Origin: Flectonema sp. DT1601 | Lineage: Eukaryota; Euglenozoa; Diplonemea; Diplonemida; Diplonemidae | Reading direction: 5' to 3' | NCBI GenBank assembly: GCA_964019425.1 | Contig: OZ025782.1 | Location: 372,001 to 436,000 of the forward strand | Length of the DNA stretch: 64,000 nucleotides | In this document: in pieces, positions 11,190-21,395 of the stretch | How the letters are laid out: each line of letters begins with the position of its first letter | Numbering within the stretch: position 1 is the stretch's first letter | Program-made: the position numbers and the translations under genes | The notes under the pieces: generated by a model | Seen by the model: the letters and a program-made list of their open reading frames with translations, nothing else | Databases searched by the model: none | What the model was told of the DNA's origin: nothing

Positions 11190-11325
11190 TACCAACCTCA
11201 GCAGTTGAAGACCTACGTGCTGAACTTAAGCATATCACTCAGCACAGGAAAAGAAAGCAACAGCGAGTGAACAGGGAACAGCCCAAGCCTGAATCCGAAA
11301 GGAATTGTGGTGCAAGCTAGGTGTG
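11190..11325 (+). rRNA. Fragment of large-subunit (28S-type) rRNA, 5' region
   Basis: Contains CTGAACTTAAGCATATCA, AGGAAAAGAAA and GCGAGTGAACAGGGAA in the order and spacing expected of the universally conserved start of nuclear LSU rRNA. The stretch that normally separates the last two blocks is shortened. Neither 5.8S nor further LSU sequence follows, so this is an isolated, diverged fragment rather than a working rDNA unit. It could be a processed rRNA piece copied in by a retroelement, or rDNA debris. Confidence 0.75.
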
Positions 11326-11769
11326 ATTTTAAACAAATAAAAAAAACATAACTAACAATTTTTTATTTTTTTTAGAAAATATTTAGTTAATAAGTCATAG
11401 TAGGTAGACATTTATACAGCAGCCTCTAGTGTTCGTGTGATTCGTATTATATTCAACGGGTCAAAAGATCAGAGGGGGAAAAAAAAAAAAAGACACGTGG
11501 AGGATAACAGTTATTCAGTATAAAACAACCGCCAGACCCCTCACTAAGTTGTTTAATAAACGACTAAAGGGGAAGAAACAACAAAGAAACAATAAAAATT
11601 TAACTGATTTGCTACAATTAGCTTGTGAGTGGACACTCTCCACTGAGATCCCTACCCGCAGCGTTAGAATTACAGCAATTTTTTTTTTTTTTTTTTAAAA
11701 CAAGTCAGAATGGAAGAGAGAAGTGTCTAACCGACAGCTATTTGTTTATTAAGCCAGTCGTTTTTTTTG

Positions 11770-11890
11770 TTTTTTGTACCTACAAACCTATTGTTCGGTA
11801 GAAAGAGAATTGTGGCAGCGTATACTAACCTATTTCCTTTATTAGGATTTTGTACCTGGTTGCGCACAAACAAAACAAAAGTGTGAGTGA
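11770..11890 (-). repeat. Dispersed repeat, inverted relative to 20310-20420
   Basis: Read on the minus strand it matches 20310-20420: a block with TTTGTGCGCAA, then ACAAAATCCTAATAAAGGAA, then GCTGCCACAATTCTCTTTCT. About 110 bp, function unknown. Confidence 0.6.
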
Positions 11891-12044
11891 GTAAGTAAAA
11901 AAGTGATGTTTTGCCGATTCTTTTTTTTAACAGTAACAACTCACCGGCAACAAAAAACCATAAAAATCGTAGTTTCAATAGGTCCATTCTTTTTATAAAA
12001 AAAAAAAAAAAAAAAAGAAGAAGAAAAACGAATATCGAAGTAGA

Positions 12045-12235
12045 GACTTTATTTATTTTTTATTTATTTATTTACGAAGCCTTAGGAAGCCAAAAAAATC
12101 AGGAAAAGCTCAACAGGGTAAACAGTTAGATCGCTACCAGCCAACCGTGAGACTCTCACAGACGATAAGAGACGTAAAATAACCTGAAGCAAATGACTAC
12201 CTAAAGCCACCGCCCACGCGAGCAGACAGCGTAAG
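12045..12235 (-). repeat. SINE-like repeat family A, full copy
   Basis: Third near-complete copy, with the TTTATTTATTTACGAAGCC end on the plus strand and the GAGCAGACAGCGTAAG end. The short sequence CGAATATCGAAGTAGAGACT occurs both just before (~12028) and just after (~12245) the copy. That is a likely ~20 bp target-site duplication, strong support for insertion by retrotransposition. Confidence 0.75.
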
Positions 12236-12577
12236 AAAAAGAACAACGAATATCGAAGTAGAGACTTTATTTATTTATTTATACATAAAAGACGTTTGCG
12301 ACAACTGCTTTTTTTTTTTTTTTTTTTTTTTAAATTTCCCTTTTTCCCCCTCTTCTTTTTTTTTTTTTTCATAAAACCAGTGAGTATTAAGAACGCAGGT
12401 TTTTTTTTACTTTGAAAAAAAAAAAAAAAAAAAAAAAAAAGATCGCGGCAACGAGTAAAGACATCCAGCCAACGATATGCAAATGCGGTTTTGCCGCAGC
12501 TTCTTTATGGGAATAATAAAAGATCGCAAAAAAAAAAAAACCAAGATGTGAAGCAGATCGTCCGGCAATTAACTGGA

Positions 12578-12640
12578 TTAGGTCTCCACCCCCCTAGCTC
12601 CACCCCCTAGCTCCACCCCCTAGCTCCACCCCCTATCTAG
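12578..12640. repeat. 15 bp minisatellite, four copies
   Basis: The unit CCCCCTAGCTCCACC is repeated about four times head to tail. This C-rich island is unusual in the AT-rich flank. Confidence 0.85.
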
Positions 12641-12897
12641 AATAGTTTGTAAAACGAATCATCAAAAAAAAAAAGTAAAACAAAATAATGAAAAAAAAGT
12701 AGTTCGGGCACCGATGCACCCGAACATATAAAAAAAAATGGGGAGAAGAAAAAAAAAAGAAACAAAAAAATTTAATCAGACCCCATCATGACACTTATGG
12801 GTGCCCTCTCAGAGTTCGTTACGCATGCATGAAATCACAACAGAGAAAAGAGAGAAATTCGAACAAGCACTTTGATTCTCAAGACAGGGAGAATGTT

Positions 12898-12935
<38 letters not shown>

Positions 12936-13188
12936 TATGTGGGTTAAAACAAGCAATTTGGTTGAAGAGAAACGTTCTACACTACATTAAGTTTAAATTC
13001 CGTGTAGAAAAAAAGGGTGGTATCAAAGAATCAAGACTGTAGTCTCAGAGTGCTACAAATAAATGACTCGTCAATCAGGGAAAGAACACTTCTTCTTTTT
13101 TTTTTTGCGCAGCTGGAACAAAATACAGCGTACTAGACTTTAGCTAACAAAGTTCCTGATGACTACGTGGGGGTCATGTTCGCACTTT

Positions 13189-13219
<31 letters not shown>

Positions 13220-13943
13220 TTGTAATACAGTAACCAAGGGGAATTTGAAAAACTATATTATAAAGGAAGAGAAAAAACAAATAACACTCAAGATAAGCTA
13301 AGTATTTTAAAAAAAAAAAAACTAACTGAACGCAGGTCACTGAACCCCAGAAAAATCACAAGTCTCAAACGGTGACCATCTTTCTTTTCTAATTGACCCA
13401 TTTCTTTCTCTTTGTCACATTAAAAAAAAAAACGTAGTGAGACCGTGAAAAATCAAATGACCCTACGGCAATAATAGTTTTTTTTTTTTTTTTTAAAAAG
13501 TTTTGAAAAAAAATGTTTTTGTGGAGTGAACTTTGATCACCACCAACTTTGTAAAAAAAAAAAAAAAAAATTAATTCACCGAAATGCGTTCAACAAGGGT
13601 AACATCTATTTAGTTCACAAGATGGTGTAAAAAAAAGAGGGAAAAAAAAAACATTCCAAAATTTCAGAATAACAAAATTCACAACATCACTTATGGAAAT
13701 TAACTCACATTCGAGGGAAAGAACACTGCTGTTGAATAACAGACTTCAAAAGCGAAAAAGAAATCTACGTTTACCGTAATTCGTACACATGCAAGAAAAG
13801 AAATATAACCAGAGTCCTCGGTGTTCATAAGTCAGCAAGTCATAAATAAAACACTCAAGAATTACACAGGACGATCAAATCGACGGACAGGAGGAAATTG
13901 ACATGACAAGCTTTTTATGAACGTCTGAAAAAACAAAAAGGGG

Positions 13944-16796
13944 TTACACTTCTGAATATTTCATTCCTTTTAATTCAAGTTCAGCATTTCTGTAGTGCGA
14001 GGACATGTTACCTGATGATTGTCTGACTCTTCTCAAACCCAAGTTCGAAGGATTGCTCATCCGACGAGGTTCTGTTGATGGATTGCTGAGTGAATACGAA
14101 AACGTTCCTGGACGATACAGATCAGCTGAGGAATGACCAAACGAAGCCGTGATAGGAGGAATCGGTAACAATTCAGCAGATTGAAAAGAAGCACAACCAT
14201 CACTATCTTTGTCTTTATCATTATCATTTCCTTCAGCGCTGTTGTCCCAGGCAATTCGTTGAAGACGACGTCTTCTACCACTCATGAAGATGTATATTTC
14301 AGTCAACATGTCTAAACCACATTTGAATAAAAGAACCATTGAGGCACTCACCAGCAACATATTACCTGATTCAAATAACATATCATCTGTGGGGTGTTGT
14401 CCGTAGAAACCAGCAGCTATTAGGAATAACGCTGCTGCTTGTAGTCCAAGAAAAATGAAATCGGTAACACAATCGCGAGTCCTAGCATGCGGCCATAGGA
14501 TTGCTTCTGTGACGATTAGAATGACGAAAATCAAAGCTTGAGCGATTCGAACATGACCACAGGCAATGAAATCACGTGTATCCAATGCCGACACCGCAGA
14601 CAATGCTAATTGTGAAGAAAACTCAATAAGTGAAAACCAACTGAAATCTTGTCTGTAGCACCTCATTACAGATGTGTATTTCTGAACCCAATGGTTATCC
14701 TCATATCGACTGACCCACTCACCTGGACCAAGAATCATATCTTTCAGAAGTGATCTTTTATCAGCGTCATCTGGTTGATAGAACCCAAGAGAAGGTACGC
14801 CTTTTTTTATATAAATAAAGGTCACAATCGGTATGCTAATGCACAACATCAAAGCCAACAATCCCAAAAAGAAAGCGAATACATTCAAAGGATAAAGAAC
14901 AAGCAACATTGAAGCCAGACTTGTTCCCTGATACAGGAATTGAAAAACGAATAAAGGCGCTGAGGGAAATCTCAAAAATCCCTCTGGGTCATTAAAATTA
15001 TAAAGATCGCTTTTCTTCTTTGGTCCGAAGGTTACTAATGCTGAAGCGAATAGTTTCATTAAGATACCAAATCCAATAATCAGTGCCGTATTCCCAACCA
15101 AAGCACCGAATGCATGACTACCAAGTATCCTAAACTGGAGAGGGTGAAAACCGAAGCTAAGGTTGGTATATTTGCCGTAGAATTGACAATTACCCGTCAA
15201 CAGCTGCAATCGCATGGCGCCACCGGCTGCCGGTCCGGCTGCAGCTAAGGCCGTGAACCCTGCCACCGTCGCTGCTGTTTCAATTGTCTCCGTGCCACTC
15301 AACTCTGGTGCGTTCGTCTCTGGTATTACAGTCGGCTCTGCCGTAGGTGGGATAGCAGTCGGTACTGCTGTTGGGACTGCGGTGGTAGGAATGGCTGTGG
15401 GCACGGATGTTGGAATGGCGGTTGGAATCGCTGTTGGGATCGCCGTTGGAATGGCGGTTGGGATCGCTGTCGGGATCGCCGTCGGAATCGCTGTTGGGAT
15501 GGCGGTCGGGATCGCCGTTGGAACGACGGTCGGAATCGCCGTTGGAATGGCGGTTGGAATCGCTGTTGGAATCGCCGTTGGAATGGCGGTTGGGATCGCT
15601 GTCGGAATCGCTGTTGGGATCGCCGTCGGAATCGCTGTTGGGATGGCGGTCGGGATCGCCGTTGGAACGACGGTCGGAATCGCCGTTGGAATGGCGGTTG
15701 GGATCGCTGTCGGGATCGCAGTTGGGATCGCCGTCGGAATCGCTGTTGGGATGGCGGTCGGGATCGCCGTTGGAACGACGGTCGGAATCGCTGTTGGGAT
15801 CGCGGTTGGGATCGCCGTCGGAATCGCTGTTGGGATCGCGGTTGGGATCGCGGTTGGGATCGCCGTCGGAATCGCTGTCGGGATCGCAGTTGGGATCGCC
15901 GTCGGAATCGCTGTCGGGATCGCAGTTGGGATCGCCGTCGGAATCGCTGTTGGGATGGCGGTCGGGATCGCCGTTGGAACGACGGTCGGAATCGCTGTTG
16001 GGATGGCGGTTGGGATCGCTGTTGGGATGGCGGTTGGGATGGCGGTTGGGATCGCTGTTGGGATCGCGGTTGGAATTGCCGTCGGAATGGCGGTTGGAAT
16101 AGCCGTCGGGATGGCGGTTGGAATAGCCGTCGGGATCGCCGTTGGAATTGCCGTCGGAATCGCCGTCGGAATGGCGGTTGGAATAGCCGTCGGGATGGCG
16201 GTTGGAATAGCCGTCGGGATCGCCGTTGGAATTGCCGTCGGAATCGCTGTCGGGATGGCGGTCGGAATCGCTGTTGGAATTGCCGTCGGAATCGCCGTCG
16301 GAATGGCGGTTGGAATTGCCGTCGGGATCGCCGTTGGAATTGCCGTCGGAATCGCCGTCGGGATCGCTGTCGGGATGGCGGTCGGGATGGCGGTCGGGAT
16401 GGCGGTCGGGATGGCGGTCGGGATGGCGGTCGGAATCGCTGTTGGAATCGCTGTTGGAATGGCGGTTGGAATCGCCGTCGGGATTGCTGTCGGGATGGCG
16501 GTCGGAATCGCTGTCGGTACTGCTGTAGGAACAGCCGTTGGAACGACACATCTCCCGGTGGCATAATTCGGAAATCGAGTTGGAAAATGCTGAGCGCAAA
16601 CAGTACAACTCGAAACACACCTATCAATTACACACCAACCACTTGGTACACAAGTATAACCAACACCTCCCCATCCTGAACAAGTTGAATAACTTGGCGG
16701 CCAAGCTTCATAGCAGTCAGATAACGACAATTTAACCACCGCAAAGACGAGAAGCAAACGTAGCGAAGGAGTTCCGGTATTTGTGTAGAAGGTCAT
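13944..16796 (-). CDS. PTAI-repeat polytopic membrane protein, 950 aa
   Basis: Residues 1-27 are a signal peptide (hydrophobic LRLLLVFAVVKLSLS). Residues ~28-85 form an eight-cysteine module. Residues ~85-497 are about 100 tandem PTAI/PTAV tetrapeptides, a proline-threonine stalk likely to be O-glycosylated. The C-terminal ~350 residues hold about seven membrane segments (e.g. GALVGNTALIIGFGILMKLF and QALIFVILIVTEAIL) followed by a basic, Ser-rich cytoplasmic tail. The Cys-rich ectodomain plus multi-pass C-terminus resembles the large families of flagellate surface membrane proteins. No transport or receptor motif is recognisable. The ATG at 16796 follows a clear pyrimidine tract ending CTACAG 14 bases upstream, a likely splice or trans-splice acceptor. 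A paralogue lies at 25697. Confidence 0.9.
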   Translation of the reverse strand: MTFYTNTGTPSLRLLLVFAVVKLSLSDCYEAWPPSYSTCSGWGGVGYTCVPSGWCVIDRCVSSCTVCAQHFPTRFPNYATGRCVVPTAVPTAVPTAIPTAIPTAIPTAIPTAIPTAIPTAIPTAIPTAIPTAIPTAIPTAIPTAIPTAIPTAIPTAIPTAIPTAIPTAIPTAIPTAIPTAIPTAIPTAIPTAIPTAIPTAIPTAIPTAIPTAIPTAIPTAIPTAIPTAIPTAIPTAIPTAIPTAIPTAIPTAIPTAIPTAIPTAIPTAIPTVVPTAIPTAIPTAIPTAIPTAIPTAIPTAIPTAIPTAIPTAIPTAIPTAIPTAIPTAIPTAIPTAIPTVVPTAIPTAIPTAIPTAIPTAIPTAIPTAIPTAIPTVVPTAIPTAIPTAIPTAIPTAIPTAIPTAIPTAIPTAIPTAIPTAIPTVVPTAIPTAIPTAIPTAIPTAIPTAIPTAIPTAIPTAIPTSVPTAIPTTAVPTAVPTAIPPTAEPTVIPETNAPELSGTETIETAATVAGFTALAAAGPAAGGAMRLQLLTGNCQFYGKYTNLSFGFHPLQFRILGSHAFGALVGNTALIIGFGILMKLFASALVTFGPKKKSDLYNFNDPEGFLRFPSAPLFVFQFLYQGTSLASMLLVLYPLNVFAFFLGLLALMLCISIPIVTFIYIKKGVPSLGFYQPDDADKRSLLKDMILGPGEWVSRYEDNHWVQKYTSVMRCYRQDFSWFSLIEFSSQLALSAVSALDTRDFIACGHVRIAQALIFVILIVTEAILWPHARTRDCVTDFIFLGLQAAALFLIAAGFYGQHPTDDMLFESGNMLLVSASMVLLFKCGLDMLTEIYIFMSGRRRRLQRIAWDNSAEGNDNDKDKDSDGCASFQSAELLPIPPITASFGHSSADLYRPGTFSYSLSNPSTEPRRMSNPSNLGLRRVRQSSGNMSSHYRNAELELKGMKYSEV
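15310..16548 (-). repeat. 12 bp coding minisatellite encoding PTAI/PTAV
   Basis: Roughly 100 units of 12 bp. The Pro, Thr, Ala and Ile/Val codons vary mainly at third positions (e.g. GCG, GCC, GCA, GCT for Ala) while the tetrapeptide is almost invariant. Because the unit is a multiple of three and lacks stop triplets in several phases, long artefactual open frames exist on both strands here. Confidence 0.95.
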
Positions 16797-17929
16797 CTGT
16801 CATTTCAACTGTAGAAAGGGAGCGAAAAGTTACGTTGGTTTTTCTGACAATAAAAAGAATTGGGTTTTGTCATCTCGACCACTGATACGGATTGCTGTTC
16901 CAAGAGAAAATAAATAATAAAATACAAACATGTTTCAGGAATAGCAGAGCGGATGCTATTTTCTCACAACCATTTGGCATCACCGTAAGAACTTTTGGTA
17001 AAGAGTTGTTTTAGCCTATCATCCAGGTCAGGCAATCCCTTTTGAGAAGACTCACCCACCACAGGTATCAACAACAAAGAAGCTACCTCATCACCAACGA
17101 TGAGTGAATAAGAGCGAAAGAAGAGGAAAACAAAAAGAAAACTTAACTGTGTGAATAATTCAACATCGAACTGAACCCTTGCAAGACAGACCAACACAGG
17201 TTGCATAGGAAGTAAAAGATAAATAACGGAAAGACAAAAAAAGAAGTTGAATAAGCAGAGGTTTAATATTCATTTTTTTATTTTTTTTTATTTTTTTATT
17301 TTTTTAACAAAGGTAAACGACCATAAAGATGTCCCCCAGGAAGAAATACGAAACCGGTGGTAATTATTTTGCTTTTCTTCGTCAGCTGGAATTCTATTTG
17401 AGAAAAAATTGAGTTGGTCTTTAAGTGTAAGCTGGATACAAGCTGTCTCCTATCACAGTAAAAAAAAAAAAAAAAAAACACGCTGAGAAAAAATCTCTTA
17501 AAAACCCCCCAATTCACTCTTCACTCTGTGACGCGACTTTTTTTTTCTTTTCTTTCTCCAAACGTTGTCGGCTTCAGCCTTCCAGAAGAATAAGAAGGGC
17601 TCTGAAGGGCCATCAATTTTTTTTTTGTTATAATTTCTTAAAAAAAAGTTTGTTTTTTTTACTCAGACAGGTGGCTAGCAGACAGCTAAACATAAAATAC
17701 CACCGCAAGTCGCAAACATAACTCAAAGTAACCAGAGAGAAGCGATTGAGGAGGGGACTAATTTCTCCGTCCGAACGTAATATTTCTTTTTTTTTTTTTT
17801 TTTTTTTTTTTGTTTGCAGTTGCGAGGGCATCAAACATAGATACCACACAACCGTTGTATTTTCTATGGGGATTTTATCCTAAATTCTCCAACAAAAAAA
17901 AAAAAAAAAAAAAATCTCATACTGCTCAA

Positions 17930-18175
17930 GTGGGAGCTACCAGGTGCGGCTCTTGACAGCATGAGGGCACTAGGCGCAAATCTCCTGTTTACTCCCCGTG
18001 GCTGACCTCTGTAATCCTGTCAGCCTGTGTGCGTCAGCTAAGTCCTTCGGAGCTCCCCCCCAACTTAAGTCGGCAAGTTTAGGATTCCGCTGTGTTGGAC
18101 AGTGAAACAGTTGGGGCTGGAGTTTAATCGGATGGCCTTGCCCCGATGGTGGTAAAATATCTTTTTGGGAGAATT
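17930..18175. ncRNA. GC-rich structured island, possible non-coding RNA
   Basis: A ~245 bp block of balanced base composition flanked by poly(A) on the left and AT-rich DNA on the right. It contains a perfect 7 bp stem GGCTGAC/GTCAGCC (18000-18006 with 18019-18025) around a loop with TGTAAT. ATCGG/CCGAT and GGGGC/GCCCC pairs lie near the right end. No long open frame. The GTGGCTGACCTCTGTAATCC stretch recalls the Alu domain of SRP RNA, but the rest of that fold is not evident. Identity unresolved; strand unknown. Confidence 0.35.
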
Positions 18176-18474
18176 AAAAAAAAATCTCCAAAATACAATT
18201 CACCCACCATTTTAAAAAAAAATAAATGAATAAATAAATAATAACTTTACCGAAAATCTTAAATGATATCCCAGAAAGCAACAAAGCATTCGTAGAGGAA
18301 AAAGTCCATAACTCGAAAGGTAGAATTATTGGACAAACCAAAGCTGGGTACATTATCCAGGAAGTTTTCAGATTTAATCCAAAATCTCAACAACGTTAGA
18401 CACATACTCACCACGCACGAAAACAGAACCGTTTCATTTTTTTGTTATTAAAACCTAACATTTGCTATATAACC

Positions 18475-18545
18475 AGAGTACCCTAAGGAGGGTAACTCAC
18501 ACCAACAGAGGACACAATCCGTAGCCGTTTCATTTGCACACGGAC
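18475..18545. repeat. Dispersed ~70 bp repeat (family E)
   Basis: Shares the block GAGGGTAACTCACACCAACA...CAATCCGTAGCCGTTT with 19145-19205, 56315-56375 and 57555-57615. Confidence 0.55.
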
Positions 18546-18849
18546 ACCGTAGTCCAAAAAAAAATTTTTTTTAAAAAAAACTGAAATGAAATATGGAAAG
18601 ACCCCAATTTAGGTTTGTATTGTGTTGTCTGACTGTGTCTAATCCTCAACTCAGCTGGACTAAGCTCTCAAAATAGAACAGAAAAAAGAAACCTATGATG
18701 GGGCTTTGTTTTTACTGTAGTCATTGACACAAAAAAGACAAAAATAAAAAAAGAATGAAAAGAAGAAACACAAGTTACTCCGAAGAATTAGTATTTTAAG
18801 GCTCGCAAAAAAAAAAACAAAAAAAAAAAAAGAACAGAATTTGGAGGCT

Positions 18850-18930
18850 TTTTAACTTGAACTATACAGAAAAGGGTAACAAGCAGACTTATAAAGCTAA
18901 AAGGAAGTTTACGCTTGCTGTTCAATAATG
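18850..18930. repeat. Dispersed repeat family D copy
   Basis: Shares TTAACTTGAACTATACAGAAAA and a following TAAAGCTAAAAGGAAGTTTACG block with 45900-46015 and 47745-47860. Confidence 0.55.
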
Positions 18931-19144
18931 AAAGGAAGAAATAAATATAAAAAAAAAAGGGACATCGCCTGCAAACAGATTTGTCTGAGAAGCTAAAAAT
19001 GTCATAAAAAATGAATTTAATATTTTGAAAAAGTGATATTAAAAAACCGAAGATGTAAATAAAACACAACTGTTCTGATGTTTTTATTTAACATCTGTCA
19101 AGTTCTGGGGGGGACTTCATTCTGACTAATCATTCAACCATAAC

Positions 19145-19205
19145 CATATGAGAACTCCAGAGAGGGTAAACACAGCAACAGAATCAATCCGTCGTCGTTT
19201 ACAGA
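19145..19205. repeat. Dispersed repeat family E copy
   Basis: Has GAGAGGGTAAACACAGCAAC then TCAATCCGTCGTCGTTT, matching 18475-18545 and the copies at 56315 and 57555. Confidence 0.5.
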
Positions 19206-19407
19206 GAAATTCTCAGCGGTTTACAAGAAGAAAAGCAGTAACACAGCCACAGCTAGCTGTCTTTCTTTATATAACAGGATCACAATAAGAGAATAAGACA
19301 GCTTCAAGTCTATCAAAGTTTGCAGAAGTCCACCACGAACCGTCATAATCACACCGTAAAGAAAAGAAGAAGGGAAAAAAAAAAGTGTACCGACGTAAAG
19401 CCGGAGA

Positions 19408-19520
19408 AGAAAACTATTCAGATAGAAAACCGTTATTTCCTATGGTCATGATTTATTTTCCCCATGCGACAGGATTCTGTATGCGTTCAACGAAATATAT
19501 AAGGCTTTATCTGAACGGTG
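19408..19520. mobile_element. Relative of the small inverted-repeat element at 10063
   Basis: Starts with ACTATTCAGAT and has the same internal block (CCGTTATTTCCTATGG); the right terminus TATCTGAACGG is a decayed inverted copy of the left. No coding capacity. Confidence 0.5.
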
Positions 19521-19838
19521 TTTTTTTTTTTTTTTTTTTTTTTTCCCTCTGCTTTTTTCTCAAATAATTACATAAATAAGTCAGGTATCCCAATCGTTGT
19601 AAAAGAAAACGGGGAGAAAAAAAAACTTTTTATTATTTATAGAACTCGAAAATTAAAAAAAAAAAAAACCAATAAAGTAATGATGAAAAAGAATTGTTGC
19701 AGTTTTAACTTTGTTTTTTTCTTTTCCGTCGATTTCTTTTTTTTTTAATTATTATTATTATCACATTCCTTCATGTCTTTTAATTGATGATCAAATTTCA
19801 TTGAAATTAGTTTTTGGGTTTCAAAAATAATATCATCG

Positions 19839-19872
<34 letters not shown>

Positions 19873-20309
19873 GATCTTGTCAAACATAAGATAACAAACC
19901 GTCAGTAAAGTCTCACAGTAGTTTTTTTTATATACTAAGAAAGCATTCATGCTGGTTCCATTTAACACTTAAAGTTTTGGAAAACCTTTGTTTCAGAATC
20001 CACTAATTATAATATTCGTTCCCCTTTGTTTCTTTGAACCTCATCAGTAAGTCCTAGGGGAAAACTTTATTCCAAAAAAAAGAAATTCTTCTTCTTTTCA
20101 AGAGTTTTTCGTTTAATTATTTAAAGACTGGGACCGTAGTCGCAATGAACCTGAGAGAGCTAAAATAATAGTTTTACGTTTTTTTTTTTTTTTGCTTTTC
20201 AACTTTTCTCATTAGCTATTTGTAGTATCATTATAGTTACGAAGTGAAGTCAACGAAAATATCAGTTCTTTAATCCGAATAGTTGCTTTTTACTTTTTTT
20301 TACCTCACA

Positions 20310-20420
20310 CTTTGTTTTGTTTGTGCGCAAGGGCCTCGGGAACCAAGTACAAAATCCTAATAAAGGAAATAGGTTAGTTTACGCTGCCACAATTCTCTTT
20401 CTACCGTACAAAGTAATTGG
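20310..20420 (+). repeat. Dispersed repeat, inverted relative to 11770-11890
   Basis: Matches the reverse complement of 11770-11890 over about 100 bp with small differences. Confidence 0.6.
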
Positions 20421-20714
20421 AAAGAAAAAATAGATTAATAAGAACAACTGAGTAATACCACAATCGCTTCGACAAGCAACCGATGTTATCACTGATTAGT
20501 TTTTAGTTTTTTTTTTTTTTTTTTTGCAATTTTTCAGAAGGGCTGCAGTCACCAGTGAAAAACATCAGTACATTAAGACAAAAAAAAAAAAAAAAAAAAA
20601 AGATAGATGGATGGATAGAAAAAGAATTATCTAATTTCTTTCTTTTTTTCGTTTCTTTTTTTTTAACTCACATTTTTTTTTTTTTTTTTTTTTTGTTTGC
20701 TAAAATGGTACAAA

Positions 20715-21395
20715 GAATCCTAATAAAGGAATAACAGGTGGCTTAACAATGTCTACGACTATAAAACCATTTTTAAAATAGATTGAAAAGAGAGTCCTTA
20801 ACATCGTTAACCAAACCCAGACGTAGAATTGGAAGGGGTTAACCATTTGATTTTGTACGTAAAAAATACAAATGTGTTGTATCATAAACAACATAACGAT
20901 AATTTTAACATTAGTTTTAGATACAGTGACTAGGTGTGATGCTTAACTTAGCCTTTTAAAGTAACTATTTAGGTTTCGAGAGCAATTGTAAGCAGTACAA
21001 TAAAGGAATAACAGGTGGCTTAACAATGTCTATGACTATAAAATCATTTTTAAAATAGATTGAAAAGAGAGTCCTTAACATCGTTAACCAAACCCAGACG
21101 TAGAATTGGAAGGGGTTAACCATTTGATTTTGTACGTAAAAAATACAAATGTGTTGTATCATAAACAACATAACGATAATTTTAACATTAGTTTTAGATA
21201 CAGTGACTAGGTGTGATGCTTAACTTAGCCTTTTAAAGTAACTATTTAGGTTTCGAGAGCAATTGTAAGCAGTACAATAAAGGAATAACAGGTGGCTTAA
21301 CAATGTCTATGACTATAAAATCATTTTTAAAATAGATTGAAAAGAGAGTCCTTAACATCGTTAACCAAACCCAGACGTAGAATTGGAAGGGGAAA
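20715..21395. repeat. Tandem repeat, ~277 bp unit, about 2.4 copies
   Basis: The sequence ATAGATTGAAAAGAGAGTCC recurs at ~20778, ~21055 and ~21330. The first two units are nearly identical over their full length and the third is cut at about 100 bp. Single related pieces occur at 10795, 48030 and 52490, so the array grew from a dispersed element. Confidence 0.85.

Larger units (their letters stand above)
5237..13943. other. Gene-free, AT-rich, repeat-laden interval
   Basis: About 8.7 kb with no convincing gene. Short open frames here are dominated by poly-Lys or poly-Phe encoded by A or T runs. The interval holds several copies of a SINE-like repeat, an inverted-repeat element, a structured direct repeat, a large-subunit rRNA fragment and a small minisatellite, listed separately. 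Homopolymer A or T runs of 12-33 bases occur every few hundred bases. Confidence 0.7.

Noticed and set aside
15214-16566. A 450-codon plus-strand open frame rich in GIAVGMAVG, and two further long minus-strand frames over the same stretch
   Set aside because: They are side effects of a stop-free 12 bp repeat whose length is a multiple of three. Only the minus-strand PTAI frame joins a signal peptide, Cys-rich head and membrane domain, and only it has a paralogue.
18000-18025. SRP RNA Alu domain
   Set aside because: About 20 bases resemble the human Alu-domain sequence, but the partner helices and the conserved S-domain helix 8 motif are not found, so I only call it a possible structured RNA.
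20700-21171. Two nearly identical short minus-strand frames (MLFMIQHICIFYVQNQ)
   Set aside because: Their identity simply reflects the 277 bp tandem repeat; other copies of the repeat do not keep the frame.
20715-21395. CRISPR-like array
   Set aside because: The unit is ~277 bp and contiguous, without short repeats and unique spacers; the genome is eukaryotic.
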